In this document: positions 18,705 through 28,416 of the stretch, in pieces
Layout of the letters: every line of letters begins with the position of its first letter
Position numbering within the stretch: the stretch's first letter is position 1
Origin: UBA9619 sp964630665
Lineage (GTDB): Bacteria > Pseudomonadota > Gammaproteobacteria > Arenicellales > UBA868
NCBI GenBank assembly: GCA_964630665.1
Contig: CAZVVN010000007.1
Span: 10,637 to 74,636 of the forward strand
Direction: 5' to 3'
DNA: 64,000 bases
Program-made: the position numbers and the translations under genes
The notes under the pieces: generated by a model
What the model saw: only the letters and a program-made list of their open reading frames with translations
What the model was told of the DNA's origin: nothing
Database searches by the model: none

Positions 18705-20057
18705 ATGAACCTGTCAGCTATGCTACATGAACGGGCGGAGCGTGGTCATCCGGTCCGCATCGCGCTGATCGGCTGTGGCAAGTTCGCTACTATGTACCTG
18801 ACACAAGCGCTGAATACCCGCGGTATACAGATCGTCGGGATAGCTGATCTTGATCCAGGGCGTGCCATGCGGCAACTCGCCACCGCTGGCTGGGAAGCTG
18901 AACGATACCAGGCTCGCGATGCCGCCGAGGCCCTGGTGAACGGCACCACCTGGCTGACCGATGATGCTGCCGGCCTGATCGCTATTGACGAACTGGACGT
19001 GGTGGTCGAAGCGACCGGCATCCCGGCTGCTGGTATCAGCCACTGCCGGTGGGCGATCGCCGCCGGTCACCATGTCGTGATGGTCAGCGTCGAGGCCGAT
19101 GTGGTCGCCGGCCCACTGCTTGCGACAGAGGCCCGGGCCGCCGGTGTGGTCTACAGCCTCGCCTGGGGAGACCAACCGGCCTTGATCTGCGAACATGTGG
19201 ACTGGGCCCGGACCTGTGGTTTTAACGTGGTCTGTGCCGGCAAGGGCACCCGCTATCATCCCGACTATCACGCACTCACGCCTGACAATGTCTGGGACGT
19301 CCTGCGCGAGTACCTCGAGATCGATGACCCGGGCAGCATAAACCTGAAGATGTTCAATTCCTTCCTCGATGGCAGCAAGTCCGGCATCGAAATGAGCGCC
19401 GTCTGTAACGCTACCGGGCTGGCTCCTCAGTCCGACGGGCTGAACTTTCCCCCGTGCTCGCGCTTTGAGCTCGCCGATGTGTGCAAGCCGGCCGAGGACG
19501 GTGGCTGCCTGACTGCCCGCGGCACCACGGAGGTCGTGTCTTCTCTTACCCGGGACGCTACCTCGGTGCCCCATCATCTGGCCATGGGTACCTACGTAGT
19601 CATCGAGGCTGCCGGAGACTACGCCAGGCAGTGTTTCCGCGAGTACCACATGTTGCAGGATCGTTCTGGATGCTACGCGGCTCTTTACAGACCGACACAT
19701 ATGATCGGCATGGAACTCGGCGTTTCGATCGCCTCGGCGGCGATTCGCGGCGAACCCACCGGCTGCCCCACGGGATTCCATGCTGATGTGGCCGCAACAG
19801 CCAAGCGTCAGCTGAAGACCGGCGAGACACTCGATGGTGAAGGCGGTCACTGCGTGTGGGGTCGACAGATGCCGGCAGCCGATTCCGTGGCTCTGGGCGC
19901 CCTGCCGCTGGGTCTGGCAGCAGACGTGACCATGCGGCATGATGTCGATGCCGGCGCTATCCTGACCTATGATGATGTCGTAATTGACGCTTCGGACAGT
20001 GCAGTCACGGCCCGCAGGCAGATGGAATCAGCCTTCAACCCCAGCCATAGAACCTGA
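18705..20057 (+). CDS. COG4091-type NAD(P)-dependent oxidoreductase with C-terminal SAF domain
   Basis: A predicted 450-residue dehydrogenase. The N-terminal Rossmann motif is RIALIGCGKFATMYLTQAL (about residues 18-36), followed by a homoserine dehydrogenase-like body with DVVVEATGIPAAG and GAGKGT-like CAGKGTRYHPDYH. The C-terminal part, with LALG-type ALPLGLAADVTMRHDV and GAILTYDDV, is an SAF-like domain. This architecture corresponds to 'predicted homoserine dehydrogenase with SAF domain' (COG4091). The substrate is unknown; related proteins act on branched sugar or polyol acids. A strong ribosome site AAGGAGG precedes the ATG. It lies 127 bp before the leuB-type gene on the same strand. 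Confidence 0.7.
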   Translation: MNLSAMLHERAERGHPVRIALIGCGKFATMYLTQALNTRGIQIVGIADLDPGRAMRQLATAGWEAERYQARDAAEALVNGTTWLTDDAAGLIAIDELDVVVEATGIPAAGISHCRWAIAAGHHVVMVSVEADVVAGPLLATEARAAGVVYSLAWGDQPALICEHVDWARTCGFNVVCAGKGTRYHPDYHALTPDNVWDVLREYLEIDDPGSINLKMFNSFLDGSKSGIEMSAVCNATGLAPQSDGLNFPPCSRFELADVCKPAEDGGCLTARGTTEVVSSLTRDATSVPHHLAMGTYVVIEAAGDYARQCFREYHMLQDRSGCYAALYRPTHMIGMELGVSIASAAIRGEPTGCPTGFHADVAATAKRQLKTGETLDGEGGHCVWGRQMPAADSVALGALPLGLAADVTMRHDVDAGAILTYDDVVIDASDSAVTARRQMESAFNPSHRT

Positions 20058-20184
20058 TCCCGCCCACAGATGCCAGGTGACGGACCGGAAACCAGACATG
20101 ACCCTCTTCTGGCGGCGACGTTACAATCGCCGGCCGGGCGCTGATCCTGGCCCTGTATTGAACTCGAGCCGCATGAGGTAGGAC

Positions 20185-21291
20185 ATGTCGACACACAGCA
20201 TTGCAATTCTGGCCGGAGATGGTATCGGACCGGAGATCATGGACCAGGCGATCAAGATCCTGCGCTTGGTCGAAAGCCGCAACAACGTGGCATTTGATTT
20301 GAAACCCGCGCCCTTTGGTGCATCTGCATACTTTGAGACCGGAAAATCCTTTCCCGATGAAACGATGGCGATCTGCGACCAAGCCGACGCCATACTGAAG
20401 GGCACCATTGGCCTCAACCATGAAGAGTCGAAGAAGATTCCGGTGGATGAGCAGCCTGAACGTGGCGCATTACTTCCCATGCGCAGGCGTTACGACACTT
20501 ATGCCAACTTTCGCCCGGTGTACCTACCTCGCAGCCTGGCCCATTTCTCCCCACTCAAGCCCGAAGTCATCGGCGAGGGAATAGATCTCGTCATCATTCG
20601 TGAACTCGTTGGCGGCCTTTACTTCGGCAAAAAGGAAAGCGGTATCAATGAAGCCGGTCGCCGCTATGTCCACGAAATGCTCGAATACGATGAAGATCAG
20701 ATTCGACGGGTGCTGGAAGTGGCATTCGAGCTGGCGAGCAAACGCAAGAAAGTCCTGCACAACGTGCACAAGAGCAACGTATTGAAATCAAGTGTCTTGT
20801 GGAACGACGTGGTCGAGGAAGTACGGCAGGATCACCCCGATATCGAGGTCAAGCATGTCCTGGTCGATGCCGCTGCAACTTATCTGTGCCTGGATCCTGG
20901 GAGCTTCGACGTCATGGTGATGGAGAACATGTTTGGAGACATCCTCAGCGACCAGGGTGGGGGCATTCTGGGTTCTCTGGGATTGATGCCTTCAGCTTGT
21001 GTGGGCCCGGAGAAGTCCTACTATGAACCCTCGCACGGCTCAGCGCCTGATATCGCCGGTCAGGGTATCGCCAACCCCTACTCGATGATCGGTTCCGTGG
21101 CGATGATGCTGGAGATGAGTTTCGGTATGGATCAGGAAGCGCGCAATCTGTGGCAGGCGATGCAAAGTGTCTTTGCAGCAGGCTTCACCACACCAGACCT
21201 CGCCCGGCGTGGCGAGTCTGAGAAAAAGATCAGCACCGCCGAGTTCGGTGACCGAGTGGTAACCGAACTGGAAAAAATACCCGCCGACTGA
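20185..21291 (+). CDS. leuB: 3-isopropylmalate dehydrogenase family protein
   Basis: A beta-decarboxylating dehydrogenase of the isocitrate/isopropylmalate family, 368 residues. It starts with the AILAGDGIGPEIM loop and has RRRYDTYANFRPVYLP, IIRELVGGLYFGKKE (the RELxGG-YFG signature of LeuB) and YEPSHGSAPDIAGQGIANP for NAD binding. All residues I would check for LeuB are in place. Leucine biosynthesis is the default reading. No leuC/leuD is next to it, and the neighbouring leuA-type gene is convergent rather than in the operon. An isopropylmalate-like substrate in another pathway remains possible. Confidence 0.82.
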   Translation: MSTHSIAILAGDGIGPEIMDQAIKILRLVESRNNVAFDLKPAPFGASAYFETGKSFPDETMAICDQADAILKGTIGLNHEESKKIPVDEQPERGALLPMRRRYDTYANFRPVYLPRSLAHFSPLKPEVIGEGIDLVIIRELVGGLYFGKKESGINEAGRRYVHEMLEYDEDQIRRVLEVAFELASKRKKVLHNVHKSNVLKSSVLWNDVVEEVRQDHPDIEVKHVLVDAAATYLCLDPGSFDVMVMENMFGDILSDQGGGILGSLGLMPSACVGPEKSYYEPSHGSAPDIAGQGIANPYSMIGSVAMMLEMSFGMDQEARNLWQAMQSVFAAGFTTPDLARRGESEKKISTAEFGDRVVTELEKIPAD

Positions 21292-21308
21292 TCTTTGTCA
21301 GACTGGCC

Positions 21309-22877
21309 CTATTCGGGTTGTGCCAGTGGTTTTGATTCCACAGCCCCCTCGGCCTGCTGCTGCATGATCATGTTCAGCATTCGCAGGCTGGCGTTGATCC
21401 CGGCAAAGACCTGGTTGGCATGTACGCCGCGGGTCTTGAGCTGTCCCTGACCAACCTGCCAGGTAATAAAACATTCCGTCAAAGCGTTGGAACTGCCACC
21501 CTTTGGAATATGTACTTCGAAATCCGTCAGTTCAGGATAATGGAAGTCGCCGGGCTCGAGCACCGATCGCATGGCAGTCGTAAACGCGTCAAACCCACCG
21601 TTGCCTGAGCCGGTGGCCTTGTGAATTTCACTTCCGACCCGGACTCGAATGCTAGCCGTCGATTCGATTTCCAGGCCACTGGTAATGGAACAGTTCAGAA
21701 GTTCAACCTGCTGGAATTCTCTGCTTTCAAGAATATCCGCGATGATAAAAGGCAAATCCTCCGGCGTGATGGTGGCCTTGGTATCAGCGATCTCCACGAT
21801 GCGATCCAGGACCTTTTGCTGGTTCTCCTCGGACAGTTCCAACCCGAGCGTCTCGAGATTGTTGACCAGCGAGGCGCGGCCGCTCATCTTACCAAGTGCA
21901 TAACTGTGCCTGCGGCCGAACCGGCTGGGGCTGAGCTCAGTCTGGTATAAACCACCTTTCTTATCCCCGTCCGCGTGTATGCCACTGGTCTGGGTAAAGA
22001 CGTCCGTCCCGATGACCGGAGAATTTGCCGCTACCCGCTTACCTGAGAAACTCTCGACCATCTGGCTCAGACCATGAATCTTGGATTCATCCAGCCTCAA
22101 ACGCACCCCGAGCTTGTCCCGTAAAACGACTGCAACCTCGGCGAGTGAAACGTTACCGGCCCGCTCGCCCAGGCAGTTGACCGTGGCATGTATGCCCGAC
22201 GCGCCCGCCAGGACTGCCATCATTGCGTTAGCCGTCGCCAACCCGTAGTCATTGTGCGGGTGAAAATCAAATGCCACGCCAGGAAACCGTCCACACATGT
22301 CACTCACACTGTCGAAGACCTCCTGGGGGCTCATCACACCCAGCGTGTCCGGCAGCATCACACGTGCCACGCTCAGTTCAGCAAGGGCCTCTGAAATGCC
22401 ATAGACATAATCACGGCTGTCAAGATAACCGTTGGACCAGTCTTCCAGGTAAACGTTGATCAACAGATCATTCTCCTGCGCATAGCCAATGGTCTGTTCA
22501 ATGTCTGTCAGGTGCTGAGATAGAGATTTTCTCAACTGCTCACGGCAATGCTTCTCGCTCCCTTTGGTCAACAGGTTCATTACCCGGCCGCCGGCCCCAA
22601 CTACCCAGTCCACACTGCGATGGTGATCAGTGAAACCGAGCACTTCCACCCGATCAAGAAAACCGTGATCCTTTGCCCAGTTGTGGATCCGGGTGACGGC
22701 TTCTTTCTCGCCATGCGACACTCCGGCGGATGCGACCTCAATCCTGTCTACTTTCAGGGTGTGCAGAAGGGCCCTGGCAATACCGACTTTCTCTTCAGGT
22801 GAAAATGACACACCCTGGGTCTGCTCCCCGTCCCGGAGGGTTGTGTCCATCAAGACTATGTGGCGCGGTTCAGCCAT
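21309..22877 (-). CDS. leuA2: Alpha-isopropylmalate synthase family protein (LeuA2-type)
   Basis: A Claisen-condensing enzyme that joins acetyl-CoA to a 2-oxo acid. The TIM-barrel signature is MDTTLRDGEQTQGVSFSPEEK, and metal and acid-base residues lie in FHPHNDYGLATANAMMAV and HATVNCLGERAGN. The C-terminal regulatory LeuA dimer domain is present (ALTECFITWQVGQGQLKTRG). This is the LeuA2 subfamily rather than classical LeuA; candidate products are 2-isopropylmalate or a related malate such as citramalate. It converges with the leuB-type gene only 17 bp away. The ATG at 22877 gives the normal N-terminus. Confidence 0.78.
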   Translation of the reverse strand: MAEPRHIVLMDTTLRDGEQTQGVSFSPEEKVGIARALLHTLKVDRIEVASAGVSHGEKEAVTRIHNWAKDHGFLDRVEVLGFTDHHRSVDWVVGAGGRVMNLLTKGSEKHCREQLRKSLSQHLTDIEQTIGYAQENDLLINVYLEDWSNGYLDSRDYVYGISEALAELSVARVMLPDTLGVMSPQEVFDSVSDMCGRFPGVAFDFHPHNDYGLATANAMMAVLAGASGIHATVNCLGERAGNVSLAEVAVVLRDKLGVRLRLDESKIHGLSQMVESFSGKRVAANSPVIGTDVFTQTSGIHADGDKKGGLYQTELSPSRFGRRHSYALGKMSGRASLVNNLETLGLELSEENQQKVLDRIVEIADTKATITPEDLPFIIADILESREFQQVELLNCSITSGLEIESTASIRVRVGSEIHKATGSGNGGFDAFTTAMRSVLEPGDFHYPELTDFEVHIPKGGSSNALTECFITWQVGQGQLKTRGVHANQVFAGINASLRMLNMIMQQQAEGAVESKPLAQPE

Positions 22878-22992
22878 GGGTTTGACCTTTGGCCAGGCGA
22901 AAGGGTGCGTATTCTAAAGCCAAATCTTGGCAATCATCGCAAATCATTTCTGACCAGTCCCGTGGCCTGGTCGGTCTGGAGTCCTCAGCCTG

Positions 22993-23658
22993 TTAGCCGG
23001 GAAGACCTTCGCATCCCCGGCCAATCATTGCGATCTTACCTTTCTGATCCAGCCGGTAGAAACGTCGCAGTTCCCGGGTCAGGCCAACGCCATCGTGGCT
23101 CCTGAAATAGCGGTGCTCCAGCTGCTGGCAGTAAACAGCAGCATAATAATTTGCTTTCCAGTAGCGGACCTGCTCACGGGGGCTGAGACCCGCCGCAAAC
23201 CTGGCTCTGCTGAACAGCCAGTGGCGAACTTGCTCCACTGAATCCGCTCCCGAGTTGCTCATGCCTGGCAGCGAAAGCAGGCCGATAAACTTGTCGACCT
23301 CGGCCTGTAGCTCGAGTTCCATTTGGGTCAATGAGCGGTCATAGCCGGCCCGCCAGGCGACGTAGAGAAAATGACTGACGCCCTCGACAGCCAGGCAAAA
23401 AGCCGCACCGGATGCCCCCCAGATGGCCGCGGGCTCACCCGCCAGGTGTTCGACTACTTCCGGTGCAAGGTACAGCGACAGGTTCATCTGCCCCTGGTGT
23501 TCAAATAACAGAAGCTTCTCCGGCGCCACCCGCCGGCCTGTGCCACCCTCCAGGTTACTGGCGATCTCGATGTCAGTGATCAGAAAATCGGCCACATCGT
23601 GGTCGACACGAATCTCGTAGATGTGCTCGAGTTGCTTCTGTAAATCGGTGAGATTCAA
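22993..23658 (-). CDS. Conserved hypothetical protein, coupled to upstream gene
   Basis: A 221-residue soluble protein, unrecognised. It begins NLTDLQKQLEHIYEIRVDHDVADFLITD. The middle part (EGVSHFLYVAWRAGYDRSLTQMELELQAEVDKF) is helical and looks like a four-helix arrangement with conserved aromatic residues. KANYYAAVYCQQLEHRYF lies near the C-terminus. No catalytic motif stands out. The only start that keeps the whole N-terminus is a TTG at 23658, three bases after the stop of the upstream gene, which points to translational coupling. The two proteins probably work together. Confidence 0.6.
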   Translation of the reverse strand: MNLTDLQKQLEHIYEIRVDHDVADFLITDIEIASNLEGGTGRRVAPEKLLLFEHQGQMNLSLYLAPEVVEHLAGEPAAIWGASGAAFCLAVEGVSHFLYVAWRAGYDRSLTQMELELQAEVDKFIGLLSLPGMSNSGADSVEQVRHWLFSRARFAAGLSPREQVRYWKANYYAAVYCQQLEHRYFRSHDGVGLTRELRRFYRLDQKGKIAMIGRGCEGLPG

Positions 23659-23661
23659 GGC

Positions 23662-24282
23662 TCAGTGCCTCACGCTGCTTGCATGACTGGCAGCGAGGCT
23701 GATTCCGGCGGCTTGCAGCTGTTTAGCGGATCGTGGGCTGCCCGTATCCAGCCAGTGCCGGTAGAGTCGCAGCAGGTCCGCATCATTGTGAGGTGTGCGC
23801 TCACTGGCCTCGCCTAGCACGTCAACAAACAGGCTGAATTTCTCCGCCAGTTCGGAATAGACCCCTGGTCCGGGACCACGAACTGACGATGGACAGGAGT
23901 TGCATAGACTGGCGTAGGCCGTGCCGCCGAAGGAGATGTAGTATTCCACATCCACTGGCTTTCGAGCGAGGCTGCCGGCAAAGACCCCAGCGACGAACAG
24001 CGATAAGTCCCCCAGGCGTCGCAACGCCCAAAAACGCTCCTGCTGTGTCCTGGCATTTACCGCTTCGCCGAAGATCAGGGCCAGCGGCCGGAGATCCGGT
24101 CCGTCGGAGATGTGCTCGTAGAACCGATCTGCACGGACATAGAAGGTGAGCAGGTTAACCAGGTAAGCGATCGTGTCATCACGTGCACGAGCCTCTCGCT
24201 GGGCAACAGCGCGGGTGACGGTTTGATGGAAATATTTCCGAGCACTGGTATTGGTGATCAGAGCCTGACTGCGCTTCTCCAC
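23662..24282 (-). CDS. Conserved hypothetical protein
   Basis: A soluble, mostly helical protein of about 206 residues that I do not recognise. Visible features are an N-terminal SQALITNTSARKYFHQTVTRAVAQRE, a helical DDTIAYLVNLLTFYVRADRFYEH, and a glycine/cysteine-containing FGGTAYASLCNSC segment. I chose the GTG at 24282 because AAAGGAGGTGG at 24288-24298 is a near-perfect ribosome site 5 bp upstream. An ATG at 24303 would place that ribosome site inside the coding region. It heads a two-gene unit with the following gene. Confidence 0.6.
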   Translation of the reverse strand: MEKRSQALITNTSARKYFHQTVTRAVAQREARARDDTIAYLVNLLTFYVRADRFYEHISDGPDLRPLALIFGEAVNARTQQERFWALRRLGDLSLFVAGVFAGSLARKPVDVEYYISFGGTAYASLCNSCPSSVRGPGPGVYSELAEKFSLFVDVLGEASERTPHNDADLLRLYRHWLDTGSPRSAKQLQAAGISLAASHASSVRH

Positions 24283-24672
24283 TATAACCACCTCCTTTGT
24301 CATCGAACAGTGATTGATCAGACACATTGTTAATGGTGTGTGCCGGCAAGCCAAGTCAGCACTCGCATGATTGCGCTGCTGACGGTATTTGGCCTGGTCT
24401 GTTAACCGGCATGAACTGTACCGAAGACCCGCGGCATCTGCGCTCACCGGCGGTTAAGCGAACCGAGTTCTATAGGCCCACCCCAAGCAGGGTTATTTGC
24501 ATTCAGCGTGTTCGCATGGCAGGCGGTCGATCGTTACCGCCGACGTTGCATGTGGATGAATCCGGTATTCGCATTTAAGATAGATGCTGCCGGAAACACG
24601 AACGCCCCTTGCCAGTATTGTCTGAACATCTGTTGGCTGGTCTGGTTCGCAGGGCATGCGCGGTAGCACACA
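24283..24672. other. 390-bp intergenic region between divergent units
   Basis: It separates the two-gene unknown unit (minus) from the fused ABC exporter (plus). The first 16 bases hold the ribosome site of the minus-strand gene. I see no supportable ORF, no recognisable promoter pair and no structured RNA in the rest. Confidence 0.4.
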
Positions 24673-27600
24673 ATGCATTTTGATCAACGGCTCTGGGGTT
24701 TCACCCGGAACGTACGGGGTCGGATTTATTTTGCCGTACTGATCGGCCTGCTTGCCACAGGGCTTGGGGTGGCCCGTCTGGCTATGCTTGGATGGCTCAT
24801 CGCTCTGGTGTTCGCCGGGCGCAGCGCCAGTGAGCTTTCGCTGTTCTTTATTGCGACCGGTTTCGTCATGATTCTGCGCGGGGTGTTCGAACACTGGCGC
24901 ACCATGATTGCTCACCAGACAGCTGCTATTGTTCAAAAAGAACTACGACGTCAACTCTACGACCAGGTCGTGACCCTGGGGCCCGGCTATACCGGACGAC
25001 AGCGCTCGGGCGAGCTGGTTCTCTCACTGGTTGATGGTGTCGAACAGCTCGAGACGTATTTTGGGAAGTACCTGCCCCAGTTGCTGGTCTGTGCAATTAC
25101 CCCAGTACTCATTTTCATCTTCGTCGCATTCCTCGATCTGCCAGTAGCGATTACCCTACTTTCTGCGTCGCTGATCGCATTGGCGGCACCATCGCTGTGG
25201 CACCGTTTCGATACCCAGAAATCGCAGGAACGCCAGGATGCCTATGCCGTTTTCGCCGCCGAATTCCTGGATTCGATTCAAGGACTGGCAACGCTCAAAG
25301 CGTTTGGCCAGAGTCGCCCACGGTCTGACCTACTGGCCGAAAAAGCCGAGGTACTGTTTCGTAGCACCATGTGGGTACTGGCGACAAATTCTCTGTCACG
25401 GGGCATCACAGACACGTCGATTGCAATCGGCGCCGCCACAGCGCTGGGTGTTGGTGCGCACCGAGTGGTGTCCGGGCAGATGGAGCTGGCGATCCTGATC
25501 GTCATCCTGATGCTCGGGGTAGAGATATTTCGCCCGATGCGTGACTTGCGAACCGTGCTCCACGAGGGGATGGTGGGCCTTTCGGCTGCACAGGGTGTCT
25601 ACCGTATCCTCGATGCCGAGCCACCTGTACAGGAACAAAGTGCAGCCACTGTACCAGCCGCTCTTGACCCCATGATTAATTTTGATTCCGTGAGCTTCAG
25701 GTACCCGGGTCATCTGAACACCGTGCATGACAACCTCGATCTGAACATCCGCCCCGGTGAACGGGTGGGAATCGTCGGGCCGAGTGGGTGCGGCAAATCA
25801 TCGATCGTGCGGCTTCTGCTGCGCTTCTACGACCCGGATTCAGGCACAGTCAGCCTGGGTGGATACGATCTTAAGGAACTGCCGCTCGCCGAGATTCGAA
25901 GACAGGTCTCAGTAGTCAATCAGGACACCTTTCTGTTCCACGGCAGCATCGCAGAAAACATCAGGCTCGGTCGGCCCGACGCCAGCCGTGAGCAAATCAT
26001 CGAAGCTGCCAAGAACGCCAACATTCACGCATTCGTGGCGACGCTGCCACTGCAGTACGACAGCCTGATTGGCGAGAAAGGCATCAAGCTGTCCGGCGGC
26101 CAGCGACAGCGGGTCGCCATTGCCAGGGCCCTGTTGCGGGATTCACCTATCCTGGTCCTCGATGAAGCCCTGTCCGCTGTCGATGCCGAGAACGAAGCTG
26201 TCATTCAGCAGGCACTTGAAACACTGATGAAGGATCGCACCACGCTGGTTCTGGCCCACCGGCTCTCAAGCGTGATCAACTGCGATCGCATCCTGGTAGT
26301 GGACCGGGGAAGGATCGCAGAGTCCGGGGATCATATGTCACTGATGAAACAGCAGGGCATATACGCGAGCCTGATGTCCGAACAGGTCCATGAGGCCGAT
26401 CGCGAACAGCATAAGTCCACATTTGCTGAAACGCTCAACAGCGCCTCACACACACCACCGGAGGACGAATCTGTCCAATCGGACCAACCTACCGAAGGCA
26501 TCGTGAAAGCCGAAGGGCTGAACTGGCAACAGGTCGTACAGATCCTGATGAGCCACATCATGCCCTGGAAAGGCAAGCTCACACTGACGTTTGTATTTGG
26601 TGTGCTGCGGGTGGTCGCATTCATCGGCGTGGGCGTGTTCAGCGCACTGATCGTCCTCGCACTCAAGAATGGCGTGGGTTTCGGCACTTATCTTGTCGGC
26701 CTGGCGATTGTTGCGCCACTGTCCGGTGTCCTGCACTGGCTCGAGTCATGGATAGCTCATGACATGGCTTTTCGACTGCTGGCCCAGATGCGGGTCAACG
26801 TTTTCCGTAAGCTGGATCAGCTCGCGCCGGCCTATCTGGTACGCAGGCGGACGGGTGACCTGATGGGCATTGCTACTCAGGATGTTGAACTGGTTGAGTA
26901 CTTCTTCGCCCACACCGTCGCCCCCGCTTTTGTTTCGGTGGTGGTTCCAGTGGTCGTTATGGTCGTACTGGCCTCGGCGAACCTGTGGATCGCTGCTGCA
27001 CTGGCACCGTTTCTACTCGCGGTGGGATTCAGCCCGTTTCTGATGCGGGGTCTGGTCGACCACCTGGGCTCCCGGTCACGGGAAGCGGCTGGAGAACTGG
27101 CCGCCCATGCCATTGACAGCGTCCAGGGTGTGGCAGAGATCGTTTCCTACCAGCAAGAGAAAGGACGGGGTGATGATTTTGACCAGCTTGCGGACCGACA
27201 TATCTCGTTGCGCCTGCCGTTCTTCGGGCAACTGACCCTGCAGCATACGTTGTTGGAGGTGTTTACAGGACTTGGCGGCCTGGCCGTTGTGACGGCAGGT
27301 GCCATCCTGACCAGCAGCGGCTCGATGGACCCGGGTGTACTGCCACTGTTGACCATCCTGGCGATGGCAGCGTTTCTACCGGTTTCAGAGATTGCGCAGG
27401 TCGGCCGCCAGCTGGCCGACACACTCGGCGCGACCCGGCGCGTCTACGCTCTGGAGAACGAACCGGTACCGGTGGTCGACGGACCGGGCCTGTCAAAGTG
27501 CGAACAGGCCCCTGCGATCTTGTTCTCGGGCGTCGACTTCAATTACCCCGGCAGGTCAAAACAGGTATTGGAAAACATCAGATTCACGATTCCGGCAGGT

Positions 27601-28266
27601 GAGACCGTTGCCCTGGTCGGCCCATCCGGAGCCGGTAAAACAACACTGGCCCAATTGATGATGAGATTCTGGGACCCCGAGAAAGGCATGATATCGCTGA
27701 GTGGTATAGACCTGAAGGAATACCGGCTGGACGAACTTCGTGCCCGCATTGCGCTGGTCGCCCAGGATACTTATCTGTTTAACAACACTCTCAAAGAGAA
27801 CATCCTGATCGCAAAACCCCGGGCCACGCCTGTCGAGCTTGCCCAGGCCATCGATATGGCCGCACTCTCCGAACTGGTGGACTCTCTTCCCCAGGGGCTA
27901 GAGACACCGGTTGGCGAGCGGGGCACAAGCCTTTCCGGCGGGCAGCGCCAGCGGGTCGCAATCGCCCGAGCGTTTCTGAAAGATGCCCCGGTGCTGATTC
28001 TTGATGAGGCAACCTCGCATTTGGATGCCATCAGCGAGCAGAGTGTGCGGGCCGCGCTGGACCAGTTGAAAACCGACCGGACGACGGTGATCATTGCCCA
28101 TCGTCTCTCAACGATCCGCGACGCCGACCTGATCGTTGTTCTGGATAACGGCCGGGTGATCGAAACGGGTCGCCACGAAGAACTGCTCCGCAGTGGTGAC
28201 CTGTACGCCAGGCTGGTTTCTCGACAGCTTGGCGGTGCGCGAGGAAAGCACGATCTCCTGCCGTGA
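24673..28266 (+). CDS. Fused double ABC exporter (two half-transporters in one chain, CydDC-like)
   Basis: A 1197-residue protein made of membrane domain, ATPase, membrane domain, ATPase. The first half has six predicted helices starting YFAVLIGLLATGLGVARLAML, Walker A GPSGCGKSS near residue 372 and LSGGQRQRVAIARALL. The second half starts near residue 615, with Walker A GPSGAGKTT near 984 and LSGGQRQRVAIARAFL. Both ATPase halves have a Walker B Asp followed by Glu (LDEALSA, LDEATSH), so both should hydrolyse ATP. The membrane part resembles CydD and CydC, which export cysteine and glutathione to support haem protein assembly. Those are normally two genes, and no cytochrome bd genes are nearby. 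The substrate is unknown. Confidence 0.82.
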   Translation: MHFDQRLWGFTRNVRGRIYFAVLIGLLATGLGVARLAMLGWLIALVFAGRSASELSLFFIATGFVMILRGVFEHWRTMIAHQTAAIVQKELRRQLYDQVVTLGPGYTGRQRSGELVLSLVDGVEQLETYFGKYLPQLLVCAITPVLIFIFVAFLDLPVAITLLSASLIALAAPSLWHRFDTQKSQERQDAYAVFAAEFLDSIQGLATLKAFGQSRPRSDLLAEKAEVLFRSTMWVLATNSLSRGITDTSIAIGAATALGVGAHRVVSGQMELAILIVILMLGVEIFRPMRDLRTVLHEGMVGLSAAQGVYRILDAEPPVQEQSAATVPAALDPMINFDSVSFRYPGHLNTVHDNLDLNIRPGERVGIVGPSGCGKSSIVRLLLRFYDPDSGTVSLGGYDLKELPLAEIRRQVSVVNQDTFLFHGSIAENIRLGRPDASREQIIEAAKNANIHAFVATLPLQYDSLIGEKGIKLSGGQRQRVAIARALLRDSPILVLDEALSAVDAENEAVIQQALETLMKDRTTLVLAHRLSSVINCDRILVVDRGRIAESGDHMSLMKQQGIYASLMSEQVHEADREQHKSTFAETLNSASHTPPEDESVQSDQPTEGIVKAEGLNWQQVVQILMSHIMPWKGKLTLTFVFGVLRVVAFIGVGVFSALIVLALKNGVGFGTYLVGLAIVAPLSGVLHWLESWIAHDMAFRLLAQMRVNVFRKLDQLAPAYLVRRRTGDLMGIATQDVELVEYFFAHTVAPAFVSVVVPVVVMVVLASANLWIAAALAPFLLAVGFSPFLMRGLVDHLGSRSREAAGELAAHAIDSVQGVAEIVSYQQEKGRGDDFDQLADRHISLRLPFFGQLTLQHTLLEVFTGLGGLAVVTAGAILTSSGSMDPGVLPLLTILAMAAFLPVSEIAQVGRQLADTLGATRRVYALENEPVPVVDGPGLSKCEQAPAILFSGVDFNYPGRSKQVLENIRFTIPAGETVALVGPSGAGKTTLAQLMMRFWDPEKGMISLSGIDLKEYRLDELRARIALVAQDTYLFNNTLKENILIAKPRATPVELAQAIDMAALSELVDSLPQGLETPVGERGTSLSGGQRQRVAIARAFLKDAPVLILDEATSHLDAISEQSVRAALDQLKTDRTTVIIAHRLSTIRDADLIVVLDNGRVIETGRHEELLRSGDLYARLVSRQLGGARGKHDLLP

Positions 28267-28416
28267 CGGACAATGCGCCTTGCTCTTGGCGCTGCACAAT
28301 TCAGACCAATGTAGTCTGTATTCCCTGATAATCGGAACAGTCCGAGCAAATTGACTCACTGCGCATTGACATCAATCGGGGCAGCCGGGCCACCGACCCG
28401 TCATTGCAGGGAAACC

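Noticed and set aside
18723..19940. A 405-codon open frame antisense to the COG4091 oxidoreductase gene
   Set aside because: It lies wholly inside a gene with clear domain motifs on the other strand. Its translation has no recognisable motif and looks like a GC-driven shadow frame.
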